Assembly: GCA_034440635.1 (NCBI GenBank)
Contig: JAOTON010001129.1
Coordinates: forward strand, 1,803,001-1,867,000
From: Lepas anatifera
Lineage: Eukaryota > Arthropoda > Thecostraca > Lepadidae
Direction: 5' to 3'
DNA: 64,000 nt
The translations under genes and the position numbers were made by a program. Shown here piece by piece: positions 11,936-23,532 of the stretch (positions are counted from its first letter, which is position 1; every line of letters starts with the position of its first letter). The notes below the pieces were generated by a model that had not been told where the DNA came from, did no database searches, and saw nothing but the letters and a program-made list of their open reading frames with translations.

Positions 11936-12790
11936 TTAACACGCGCATTGACGGGGGGGGCGGGTACCCGCCCCCCTCGGGTTTTTCGGAGACAGTAGAA
12001 AAACGGCGGCGCGTAGCGCCGCCGTACTTGGTATACCTTTTCCCTCATCATTTTTACAACTTCTGTGAAAATTTTAAGGTTAGGTCATCTCAGGTCAGGT
12101 CACCAGTACAGGTCAAGTGACCCGACCTCAAAAAAAAAGTTTAAGATAGCATAAGTCGGAGCAGGGTGAACTTATCCGATTGAAACTCATATCACATAAT
12201 GGCCCTACCGAGTTCTCTAAAATATGTTCCGGTATTTTTGATATCGATGACCAAAGGTCAGGTACGACGCATGACCTCTCCATTGGAAATACATGGGAAA
12301 AATGGTTTTTACGGAATAACTCAGTAACGGATGGTGATAGAGCATTTATTTTAGCTGCATTAGACTCGCCTGGGCTTTGCGGTTCTAATGATATGCATTT
12401 TATATAGTTTGACCCTGACCTGACCTCAGGTCAGGTCAAATCCTTGATTTGACCTAGCAAGGTCAAATTATACATCATTCGATTCGGCTTGCTAAGAGGA
12501 TTCATATAGTTCAAGTCGTTTTGCTCTATCTTTACTTGTTCAGATGTAATGCCCGAAAAACTGAATTTTACATGTTATCCCTATGACGGGCATGTTTTGA
12601 CCTCTCGTGACCTTAAATGTGACCTGACAAAAAAATGGTTCAAATGTTTTCGATGGAGAAGTGGATGGGCAGCCCAACGCCGTTTACCGTTTTTCGCTAC
12701 CTACCGTGGTTCTCGAGATCTTAGGGGGGCGGGTACCCGCCCCCCCGTCAATACGAAGGTGGCTCAGACCCCCGTCAATGCGCGTGTTAA
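11936..12790. mobile_element. TTAA-flanked non-autonomous element K (847 bp), inside the LINE
   Basis: TTAA lies at 11936-11939 and 12787-12790. The terminal word is GCATTGACGGGGG at the left and its complement at the right, where it occurs twice. Identical perfect 22-bp hairpins lie at 11955-11976 and 12724-12745: six G, core CGGGTACCCG, six C. A second GC hairpin with 9-bp arms (CGGCGGCGC) lies at 12004-12024, near the left end only. A central inverted repeat with arms GACCTGACCT and AGGTCAGGTC is at 12417-12437. It is in the opposite orientation to element B and encodes no protein. Confidence 0.88.
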
Positions 12791-13227
12791 GATCATGTCC
12801 CCCTTCGCCTTCTGTACAACAGTGATGGAAGTTTGAGTCTTCTCAGCCTTTCTGGGTAGTCAAGGTTTCGCAGTTGCGGAACAAGTTTTGTGGCTCTTCG
12901 TTGCACCCTTTCGACCAGCAACTGATCGGCCTTGTTGAAGGGGCCCCATATAGCATTTGCGTATTCAATGTGGGGTCTGACAAGGGCCTTGTACACCAGA
13001 GGTAGTGTGAAGTTATCAAGATGGACGAAAGATCGCTTGATGGCTCCCAGGATTTGGTTGGCTTTGGAGACGGCTATAGCGGCTTGTCTACGGAATTTGA
13101 GTTCACAGTCCACCTGCACTCCGAGGTCTTTCTCAATCTCAAGCTGAGCCAGGACTTGGTTATTCATTAAATACTGCCTCTTGGGATTTGAAGTACCTAG
13201 ATGGAGCACACCACACTTGGAGACATG
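12791..13227 (-). pseudogene. LINE reverse transcriptase, C-terminal region, upstream part
   Basis: The minus-strand frame (ORF at 12793-13209, open a little further upstream) gives a protein segment typical of the thumb and post-RT region of CR1-type LINEs. It has a KDLGVQVD segment, then KANQILGAIKRSF, then the LVRPHIEYANAIWGP block, then VQRRATKLV, and it ends LPSLLYRRRRG. The catalytic YxDD region is not present because the copy is 5' truncated. The frame is cut at a TTAA by element K, after which the coding sequence continues at 11935 and lower. It cannot encode a working protein. Confidence 0.8.
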
Positions 13228-13354
13228 AAAGCAATGAAATACTTATGATACTTGCACCGCCAAACAAATAGAGCTACGCCTACCGTTTTCGGGGACAGTG
13301 CCACAAGTCTGCTACTACACCTCTCTGGAACAGCCAATCAGTGATCTGTGCACT

Positions 13355-15132
13355 GCGCATGCGCAGCAGCACATACCCCCAATGGCCTATATCTTTCAAA
13401 CCAGTGGGACGATTCGTCTCAAAATTGGTGTGTAGGGGATATGTTAGAAACTAAAGTCAGCAAGGCAGAGGATTTGCACGAGCTCACGTGACAAACCGAG
13501 TCTCTATCGAGGGTCTTCCGTTCCGGAGATTCGAACGTCATTTTCTGCTGAATGGTTTTGTGGGGATTTTATGAACTGACAACAGGAATGTGCAAATTTT
13601 GCACGTGCAGACGTCACAAAAATTGGCTTTTGAGGGTCTTCCATTCCGGAAAAACGAATAGGTGCTCGCGCAATCACCTTCGGTCCCACGATGCCCCTAA
13701 AGGCGTCGCCCCCACGTAACCGAAGGTGATTGCAAATGGTCAAAATTGCTATGCTTTAGCATTGTGATTTTCCATTGAAAATCAACTGAGCTAACTCATC
13801 AGGGAGGGTTTTCCGCTACTTGTTGGAGATCGGGGCACCTTGGTACCAGCCTACACGGCTCGTACGATTTTGATGATTTTTTCTGGAGTTAGGGTCCCGA
13901 CAGTGATCTACTTTTTGGCATAGGTGACCACCCCAGAAAAACTCCAATGCACGTGCAATCGACACCTTTTTTCCCATAGGGTTTAACATTATGGAAACAA
14001 AGATGACCAATTTGTTGAAAACCGGCTGGATAGATTTTTTCATTTTTTGATATGATAGGGTACCCATCGGGTCCCACACTAGGGTATGGGTCACTACCCC
14101 AGGAAAACTTCGAAGCACGTGCAATCTGCACGTGAAATTTTACGTGTTAAGTCTATGGAGATTGTTCGAAAAATAAAAGAATTGTATTTTTCTCAAAAAT
14201 GGCTATAACGATTTTTCTGAAACTCATATATGCGTTAGTCGTTACCTTCGACTACTAGGGGGTATAGATGGTATGTCGGGGAAAACCCGAAATTTCGTGC
14301 AAATTGACCTTGAAAATGACCTTGCAGCCCAAAAATCTCGACTTTGGCCTCTAAAGGGGGACCCGGTTCGGCACCGGTAGCACCCTGGGTCAATAAGTGT
14401 ATGCATGCATGGACACAATACCTGGGGCCAGTCGATGGGTGGTTATTGGGTAATATGGGATTGGCCAGGGGTCCTCCACTGCAGAAAACCTTTAAAATAT
14501 ATTTTTCCTCTGCATTCGTTTGTGTGGCCCTTACAGCACCGAGGCCTTTCAAAACAGGGAAAAACTAATACTAGCGGTGCAACTATGACCACTAATATAC
14601 TTGTTTCCATAAAGGTCCCCCATTAAGGAGATTTTTAGAGGTTTATAGAATTTCTGGAGATTTTCTAATTTTTAAAGTTCAGAAACCCCTGGCTGCTACT
14701 GTATGGGAATGTTTTTGACGAAACATTGCACGTTTGCACCAACAGGGGTTATGAGTTAAATGAAACCATCTTATACCCTTTGGGTTGCAGCTATCGCGTG
14801 CCACATGACCTTGATGGCAGATTGGTAACCCTCCAAAACTGATTTTGGGGACATTATATGGTCTCTGTTCATGCAGATAGCCCTTTTACGTACTGAAACG
14901 ACGATTACTGACACCACCTGATGGAGTGCGATGGTCAAAGGTGCAAACAGCGCCCCTCTGTACACACGGGCACCCCCAGTTTGAAGAAACCCTATGGATT
15001 AGTGTTAAAGCAACGGAACCCTTATGATGCTTCCATGGACAAACAAATAGAGCTACGACTGCCGTTTTTTCGCAGAGTGCCACAAGCCTCTATTACACAT
15101 CTCTGAATCAGCCAATCAGTGGCCAGGGTACT
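13355..15132. repeat. A-array unit 6
   Basis: A 1.78-kb uninterrupted unit. It contains the best-preserved hairpin of the array (13670-13733). Confidence 0.8.
13670..13733. repeat. Conserved 15-bp-stem hairpin of the A-array unit (reference copy)
   Basis: The arms GCAATCACCTTCGGT and ACCGAAGGTGATTGC pair perfectly over 15 bp across a 34-base loop. Other copies start near 3616, 5396, 10055, 15450, 17241, 21040, 23844 and 31605, with some arm mismatches. The hairpin is deleted in units 1 (left arm), 4 and 9. No terminator-like T run follows. The role is unknown. Confidence 0.8.
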
Positions 15133-16924
15133 GCGCATGCGCAGTAGGAGGTACCCCCAATGCCCTATATCTCGGCAACCAGTGGGTCGATTCTGCTGAA
15201 AATTGGTACGTAGGCTATCTGTTGTGAACCTAACTCAGCAAGGTGGAAGGTTTGCATGTGCTCACGTGACAAAGGCAGTCTCTATCGAGAGTCCTTCGTT
15301 CCGGAGATCCAATTTCGTCATTTTCTGCCGAATTGTTCTGTGGGGGATTTATGAACTGAAGATGGGAAGGTGCAACGTTTGCACGTGCAGAGGTCACAAC
15401 AATTCACTATCAAGGGTCTTCTGCTCCCTACAATTGAAACGGTGCTCGTGCAATCACCTTCTGTCCCGCGATGCCCCTAAAGCCGTCGCCCCACGTAACC
15501 GAAGGTGATTTCCAATGCAGAAAATCGCTTTGCTTTAGAATTGAGATTTTCCATTGAAAATCAACTGAGCTAACTCGTTAGGGACATGTTTCCATTAACT
15601 GCATGAGATCGGGGCACCTTGGTGCCGGCTCAAACGGCACGTACGATTTTGATGATTTTTTTCTAGAGTTAGGGTCCCGATGGTGATCTACTTTGTGGCT
15701 TAGGTCACTACTCCAGGAAAATTCGAATGCACTTGCAAACGACACCCTTTTTCCCCATAGGGTTTAACATTACGGAAACAAAGATGGCCAATTTGCTGAA
15801 AATCGGTTCGATAGAATTTGTTCCTTTTTAATATGATAGGGTACCCATGGAGACCTACACTGGGGTATGGTACACTACCCCAGGAAAATTCGTTTGCACG
15901 TGCAATCCGCACGTGAAATTTTACGTGTTAAGTCTATAGAGATTTTTTGATAAATTAAAAGGTTAAATTTACAAAAAATTAACCTATCGGATTTCTTGCA
16001 AACCCTTTTGGGGTGTTAGGTTGGACCTTCCAGTACTAGGGGTATTGGTGGTATACCTGGAAAATTCGAAATTTCGTGCAATTTTACCTTGAAAATGACC
16101 TTGCAGCCTAAAAATCCCGACTTTGCAACCTAGAGGGGGCTCTGGTTGGGCACCGATGACACCTTGGGCCAATAAGTGTATGTATGCGTGAACACGATGC
16201 CTTGGGCCAGTGGATGGGTGGTTATTGGGTAGTATGAGATTGTCAAGGGGTCCTCCACTGCGCAAAACCTTTCAAAATATTTTTTCCTCTGCAGTCGGGT
16301 GGGTGGCCCCTATCGCACCCAGGACTTTCAAGGTAGGGTAAAACTAACACTTGCGGTGCAAGTATGACCACTAACATAGTTTATCTGCCCTACACTTGTT
16401 TCGATAAAGGTCCCCCATTAAGGAGATTTTTAGAGGTTTACGAAATTTAACAATTTCTAATTTTTTGGAGTACACAAGTCCCTGGCTGCGACTGTATAAG
16501 ACTGTTTTTAACGAAACTTGCCTCGTTTGTACCCAACGAGGTTATGTGCGAAATAAAACCATCGAAAACCATTTAGGTGCCCCCTAGCGCGTGCCACATG
16601 ACCATGAGTGCGTACCGGCACCCCTCTAAAACTGAACTTTGGGACAGTATATGGTCTGTTCGTACAAATAGCCCTCCTACGTACTGAGACGACGATTACT
16701 GACACCATCTGATGGAGTGAGATGGTCATAGGTGCAAACAGTGCCCCACTGTACACACGGGCACCCTCAGTTTGAAGATACCCCATGGATTAGTGTTAAA
16801 GCAATGGAGCACTTACAATGCTTTCACGGCCAAACAAATAGAGCTACGGCAACCGTTTTCGGGGACAGTGCCACAAGCCTGCTAGTACCCCTCTCTGAAT
16901 CAGCCAATGGGTGACTGAGGCACT
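15133..16924. repeat. A-array unit 7
   Basis: A 1.79-kb uninterrupted unit with a weakened hairpin (arms near 15450-15464 and 15499-15512). Confidence 0.8.
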
Positions 16925-18892
16925 GCGCATGCGCATTAGCACGTACATTCAATGGGCGATATCTCTGCAACCAGTAGGCCGATTCGACTAAAAATTGGTA
17001 TGTTGGGGTTATGCTATCAACTAAAGTCAGCAAGGTCGAAGTTTTGCACGTGCTCACGTGACAAAGCCAGTCTCTATCGAGGGTCCTCCGTTCCGGAGAT
17101 AACAATTTGTCATTTTCTGCCGAATTGTCCTGTGGTATTTCTGTGAACTGACACTAGAAAGGCGCGAGTTTGGCACGTGCAGTCGTCACAAAAATTAACT
17201 ATCAAGGACCTCCGGTCCGGAGAAGCGAATAGGTGCTCGAGCAATCACCTTCGGTCCCGCGATGCCCCTAAAGGCGTCGCCCGCAGGTAACCGAAGGTGA
17301 TTGCAAATGTCGAAAAGCTCTATTCTTTAGAATTGAGATTTTCCATTGAAAATCAACTGAGCTAACTCGTTATGGACATGTTTCCATCAACTGCCGGAGA
17401 TCGGGGCACCTTGATGCGCTTCCAAACGGCTCGTACGATTTTGATGATTTTTTTCTAGAGTAAGTGTCCCGATGGTGATCTTCTTTGTGGCATAGGACAC
17501 TACCACAGGAAAACTCCAATGCACGTGCAATCGACACCCCTTTTTCCCATAGGGTTTAACATTACGGAAACAAAGATGGGCAATTTACTGAAAATTGCGT
17601 CGTACAATTTTGTTTCTTTTTTTAAAATGTTAGGATACCCATGGGGACCTACCCTGGGGTATGGGTCACTACCCCAGGAAAATTCGTTTGCGCGCGCAAT
17701 CTGCACGTGAAATTTTACGTGTTAACTCTACGGAGATTTTTAGAAAAATTAAAGAATTGAACTTTTCCAAAAATGGCTCCCACGATTTTTCTGAAACTCA
17801 TGTATGTGCTAGTCGGTACCTTCGACTACTAGGAGGTATGGGTGGTATATCTGGGAAAACTCGAAATTTCGTGCAATCTGACCTTGAAAATGACCTTGCA
17901 GTCCAAAACTCTCGACTTTTCCCCTTGAGGGGGCTCTAGTGGAGAACCGGTGGCACCTTCCGCCAATAAACGCATGCATGCAAAGACACAATGCCTGGGG
18001 CCAGTGGATGGGTGGCTATTGGGTAGCATGAGATTGGCCAGGGGTCCTTCACTGCGCAAAACCTTTAAAATATTTTATTTCCTCTGCAGTCAGGTGGGTG
18101 GCCCCTCCAGCAGCCAGAGTTTTCCAGATAGGGAAAAACAAGCAGTTGTGATGCAACTAGTACCACTAGCATACTATACCTGCCCTACGGTTGTTTTGAT
18201 AAAGGTCCCCTAGTAAAGAGATTTCTAGAGGTTTCAATATTTTTTTGGAGATTTTCTAATTTTTTTTGGGTTTACAAGCCCCTGGCTGTACTGTATGGGA
18301 ACATTTTTGACGAAACTTGCCTTGGTTGTACCCAGGGATGTTATGTGTCAAACAAAACCATTCGAACCTTTTTGGTACCACCCAGCGTAAGCCACGTGAC
18401 CTTGAGTGTGCACCAGCACCCCTCCAAAACTGAATTTTTGAACAGTATATGGTTCCTGTTCGCACAGATAGCCTCTTTACGTATTAAAATGACGATTACT
18501 GGCACCATCTGATGGAGTGAGATCGTCATAGGTTCAAACAGTGCACCTCGGGACACACGGGCACCCTCAGTTTGAATATATCCTATTAATTAGTGTTAAT
18601 GTAGTGGGAAACTTACGATGCTCGTGTGGCAAAACAAATGAAGCTAGGTCCACTGCTTTTGGTAATAGGTTCACGTTTAATGGAGTGATAGTATTATAGG
18701 TGCAAACGGCCCTGTGCTATAAACACAGGTATCCCCCAGTGTAAGATACCCTAAGCATAAGTGTTAAAGCAATGGAATACTTATGATACTTGCACGGCCA
18801 AACAAATAGAGCTACGCCTACCGTTTTCGGCGACAGTGCCACAAGCCTGCTACTACACCTCTCTAAAACAGCCAATCAGTGACCTGTACACT
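16925..18892. repeat. A-array unit 8
   Basis: A 1.97-kb uninterrupted unit with hairpin arms at 17241-17255 and 17290-17304. From about 17779 it is nearly identical to unit 3 from about 5925. Confidence 0.8.
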
Positions 18893-20724
18893 GCGCATGC
18901 GCAGTAGCACATACCCCCAATGGGCTATATCTTTGCAACCAGTCGGCCGATTCGTCCGAAAATTGGTGTGTAGGGGCTATGTTAGAAACTAAAATCAGCA
19001 AGGTGGAAGATTTGCACGTGCTCACGTGACATACCGAGTCTCCATCGAGGGTCTTCCGTTCCGGAAATTCGAATGTCATTTTCTGCTGAATGGTTTTGTG
19101 GGGATTTTATGAAGTGACAACAGGAAGGTGCAAGTTTTGCACGTGCAGACGTCACACAATTGACTTTGATTGATTGATATTTTCCATTGAAAATCAACTG
19201 AGCTAAATCGTTAGGGACATGTTTCCATCAACTGCATGAGATCGGGGCACCTTGGTGCCAGCTCAAACGGCTCGTACGATTTTGATGATTTTTTCTAGAG
19301 TTAGGGTCCCGATGGTGATCTACTTTGTGGCATAGGTCACTACCCCAGGAAAATTCGAATGCACGTGCAATCGATACCCCTTTTTTCCCATAGGGTTTAA
19401 CATTACGGAAAAAAAGATGGGCAATTTGCTGAAAATTGCGTCGTTCGATTTTGTTTCTTTTTTAATATGTTAGGGTACGCATGGGGACCTACCCTGGGGT
19501 ATGGGTCAGTACCCCAGGAAAATTCGTTTGCGCGTGCAATCTGCACGTGAAATTTTACGTGTTAAATCTACAGAGATTTTTCTAAAAATTAAAGAATTTT
19601 TAATTTTCCCAAAAATGGCTCCAACGATTTTTCTGAAACTCATATATAAGTCACTCGGCACCTTCGGGTACTAGGTGGTATAGGTGGCATATCTGGGAAA
19701 ACTTCGAGTCTCGTGCAATTTGACCTTAAAATGGCCTTACAGGCCAAAAATCTCGACTTTGCTCCATAGAGGAGGCCCCGGTGGGGCACCGGTTGCACCT
19801 TGGGCCAATAAGTGTATGCATGCACGGACACAATGTCTGGGGCCAGTGGATGGGTGGTTATTCGGTAGTATCAGATTCGATAGGGGTCCTCCACTGCGTA
19901 AAACCTTTAAAATATATTTTTCCTCTGAAGCCGGGTGGGTTGCCCGTCCTGCACCGAGAGCTTTCCAGATAGGGAAAAACCAACACTTGTGGTGCAACTA
20001 TTACCACTAGCATACTACACTGCCCTACACTTGTTTTGGTAAGGGTCCTCTATTAAGGAGATTTTTAGAGATTTTTACATTTTTTGGAGATTTACTAATT
20101 TTTTGGGTTCACAAGTCTCTGCTACAGTATGGGAAGGTTTTTTTTACAAAAATTCCCACGTTTGTACCCAGAGGGGTTATGTGTCGAATGAAGTTATTCG
20201 AAACCCTTTGGGTACCACCTAGCGCGTGCCACGTGACCTTGAGTGTGCACCGTCACCACTCCAAAACTGAATTTTCGGACAGGATAAGGCTCCTGTTTGT
20301 ACAGATAGCCCCTTTACGTATTGTAACAACGATTACTGGCACCATCTGATACAGTGAGATGGTCATAGGTGCAAACAGTGCCCCTTTATACACAGACACC
20401 CTCAGTTTGAAGATATCCTATTAATTAGTGTTAAAGCAGTTGGAAACTTATGCTTGCGTGGCAAAATATATGAAGCTACGTCCACTGTGTTTAGTAATAG
20501 GGTCACATCTAATAGATTGCTTGTATTATAGGTGTAAACGGCCCTCTGCTATAGACACAGGTACCCCCAGTATGAAGATAACCTAAGCATTAGTGTTAAA
20601 GCAATGGAATGCTTATGATACTTGCATGGCCAAACAAATAGAGCTACGCCTACCGTTTTCGGGGACAGTGCCACAAGTCTGCTACTACACCTCTCTGAAA
20701 CAGCCAAGCAGTGATCTGTGCACT
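18893..20724. repeat. A-array unit 9
   Basis: A 1.83-kb uninterrupted unit. It shares with unit 4 the same deletion of the hairpin block (near 19150-19185) and is nearly identical to it up to the point where element C enters unit 4. Confidence 0.8.
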
Positions 20725-23532
20725 GCGTATGCGCAGTAGCACATAGCCCCAATGGGCTATATCTTTCAAACCAGTGGGACGATTCGTCTGATAATTGGTG
20801 TGTAGGGGCTATGTTAGAAACTAAAGTCAGCAAGGCGGAGGATTTGCACGTGCTCACGTGACATACCGAGTCTCCATCGAGGGTCTTCCGTTCCAGAGAT
20901 TCGAACGTCATTTTCTGCTGAATGGTTTTGTGGGGATTTTATGAACTGACAACAGGAAGGGGCAAGTTTTGCACGTGCAGACGTCACAAAAATTGACTTT
21001 TGAGGATCTTCCATTCCGGAGAAACGAATAGGTGCTCGCGCAATCACCCTCGGTCCCGCCATGCCCCTAAAGGCGTCGCCCCCATGTAACCGAAGGTGAT
21101 TGCAAATGCCGAAAAGCTCTATTCTTTAGAATTGAGATTTTCCTTTGAAAATCAACTGAGCTAACTCGTTAGGGACATGTTTCCATCAACTGCCGGAGGT
21201 CGGGGCACCTTGATACGCTTCCAAAACGGCTCGTACGATTTTGATGATTTTTTTCTAGAGTTAGGGTCCCGACGGTGATGTACTTTGTGGCATAGATCAC
21301 TACCCCAGGAAAACTCCGATGCACGTGCAATCGACACCCCTTTTTCCCATAGGGTTTATTATTACGGAAACAAAGATGGCCAATTTGCTGAAAATCGGCT
21401 CCATAGATTTTTTCCTTTTTTGATATGATAGGGTACCCATGGGGACCTACACTGGGGTATGGGTCACTACCCCAGGAAAATTCGTTTTCACGTACAATTT
21501 GCACGTGAAATTTTACGTGTTAAGGCTATGGGATTTTTTCAAACATTGAAAGACTTCAAAATTTCTTAAAAATGGCTCTCACGATTTTGATAACACTCAT
21601 TGAGGGGGTTAGTCGGTACCTTTGGGTACTACCTGGTTTGGGTGTTATATCTGGGAAAACTTCGAGTCTCGTGCAATTTCACCTTGAAAATAACCTTGCA
21701 GCCCAAAAATCTCGACTTTACTCCCTAGAGGGGGCCACGGTGGGGCACCGGTGGCATCCTGGGCAAATAAGTGTATGCATGCATGGACACAAATCCTGGG
21801 GCCAGTGGGTGGGTGGGGTAGTATGATATTTGCCAGGGGTCTTCCACTGCGCAAAACCTTTAAAAATATGTTTTCCTTTGCAGTCGGGTGGGTGGCCCCT
21901 ACAGTACCCAAGGCTTTCCAGATAGGGAAAAACTGACACTTGTGGTGGAACTATTACTACTAGCCTACCATACCTGCCATAGACTTGATTCGATAAAGAT
22001 CCCCATTAAGCAGATTTTTAGAGGTTTCTAAAATTTCTGGATATTTTCTAATTCTTAGAGTTTACAAGCCCCTGGCTGCTAATGTATGGGAACCTTTTCG
22101 ACAAAACTTTTCTCGTTTGTACCCAAAGGAGTTACCTTTTAAATGAAACCATTTCAAACCCTTTGGGTGGCATCCAGCGCGTGCCACGTGACCTTGAGTA
22201 CGGACCGCCACACCTCCAAAACTGAACTTTTGGACAGTATACGGTCCCTGTTGGTACAGATAGCCTCATTACGTATTGAAATGACGATTACTGGCACCAC
22301 CTGATACAGTGAGATGGTCATAGGTGCAAACAGGGCCCCTTTATTTACGCGGGCATCCTCAGTTTGAAGATATCCTTTTAATTAGTGTTAAAGCAGTTGG
22401 AAACTTATAATGCTTGCGTGGCAAAACAAATAAAGGTACGTCCACCGTTTTTGGTCTTGGGGTCACATCTAATGGAGTGATAGTATTATAGGTGCAAGCG
22501 ACCTTTTTCTATAAACACAGGTACCACCAGTGTGAAGATACCCTATGCATTAATGTTAACACGCGCATTGACGGGGGTCTGAGCCACCTTCGCATTGACA
22601 GGGGGCGGGTACTCGCCCCCCTAAGATCTCAAGAACCATGGTAGGTAGCAAAAAATGGTAAACGGCGTTGGGCTGCCCATCCACTTCTCCATCGAAAACA
22701 TTTGAACTATTTTTTGTCAGGTCACATTTAAGGTCGCGAGAGGTCAAAACATACCGTCATAGGGATAACATGTAAATTACGTTTTTCGGCCATTACATCT
22801 GAACAAATAAAGATAAAGCAAAACGACTTAAACTATATAAATCCTCTCAGGAAGCCGAATCGAACGATATATAATTTGACCTTGCTGGGTTAAATCAAGG
22901 ATTTGACCTGACCTGAGGTCAGGTCAGGGTCTTATTATATAAAATGCATGTCATTAGAACCGCAAAGCCCAGGCGAGTCTAATGCAGCTAAAATAAATGC
23001 TTTATCACCATTCTTTACTGAGTTGTTCCATAAAAACCATTTTCCCATGTATTTCCAATGGATAGGTCATGTCTCGTACCTGACCTTAGGTCATCGATAT
23101 CAAAAATACCGGAACATATTTTAGAGAAGTTGGTGGGGCCATTATGTAAAATGAGTTTCAATCGGATAAGTTCACCCTGCTCTGACTTATGATATCTTAA
23201 ACTTTGTTTGAGGTCGGGTGACTTGACCTGCACTGGTGACCTGACCTGAGATGACTCAACCTTAAAATTTTCACAGAAGTTGTAAAAATGATGAGGGAAA
23301 AGGTACGCCAAGTACGGCGGCGCTACGCGCCGCTGTTTTTCTGTTTTCTTCAAAAAAAAACCCGCGGGGGCGGGGCGGGTACCCGCCCCCGTCAATGCGC
23401 GTGTTAAAGCAATGGAACACTTGTAATACTTGCAAGGATAAACAAATAGAGCTATGCCTACAGTTTTCGGGAACAGTGCCACAAGCCTGCTACTACACCT
23501 CTCTAAAACAGCCAATGAGTGACCGTGGCACT
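20725..23532. repeat. A-array unit 10, interrupted by TTAA element B
   Basis: The unit without the insert is about 1.96 kb. Hairpin arms are near 21040-21054 and 21089-21103. Element B entered at the TTAA of gcattaatgTTAAagcaatgg. Confidence 0.8.
22556..23407. mobile_element. TTAA-flanked non-autonomous element B (844 bp)
   Basis: TTAA lies at 22556-22559 and 23404-23407. The terminal word GCATTGACGGGGG occurs twice at the left, and its complement is at the right. Hairpins lie at 22601-22620 (one mismatch) and 23372-23389, built on GGGTACCC-type cores. It carries the same GC hairpin (CGGCGGCGC type, about 23316-23337) as element K but near the right end, so B and K are the same subfamily in opposite orientation. 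A half-site inverted repeat is at 22905-22925. It encodes no protein. Confidence 0.87.

Larger units (their letters stand above)
11571..13227 (-). mobile_element. 5'-truncated non-LTR retrotransposon (CR1/L2-like), split by a TTAA element
   Basis: The element runs on the minus strand. Its 3' end lies at the left with a GATA-type tail (11571-11592 on the plus strand). It is truncated at the 5' end near 13227, where the A-array unit resumes. The coding part is the region downstream of the reverse-transcriptase core and is cut in two by element K at 11936-12790. The placement in CR1/L2-like clades rests on the C-terminal motifs only. Confidence 0.8.
9737..13354. repeat. A-array unit 5, interrupted by a LINE and TTAA element K
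   Basis: The unit resumes after the LINE insertion (11571-13227) in correct order: gcattagtgt before it, aaagcaatg after it. Hairpin arms are at 10055-10069 and 10096-10110, with a shortened loop. Confidence 0.75.

Noticed and set aside
13670..13733. tRNA gene or bacterial-type terminator for the conserved hairpin
   Set aside because: A single long stem with a 34-base loop does not fit a cloverleaf, there is no T run, and no gene ends nearby.
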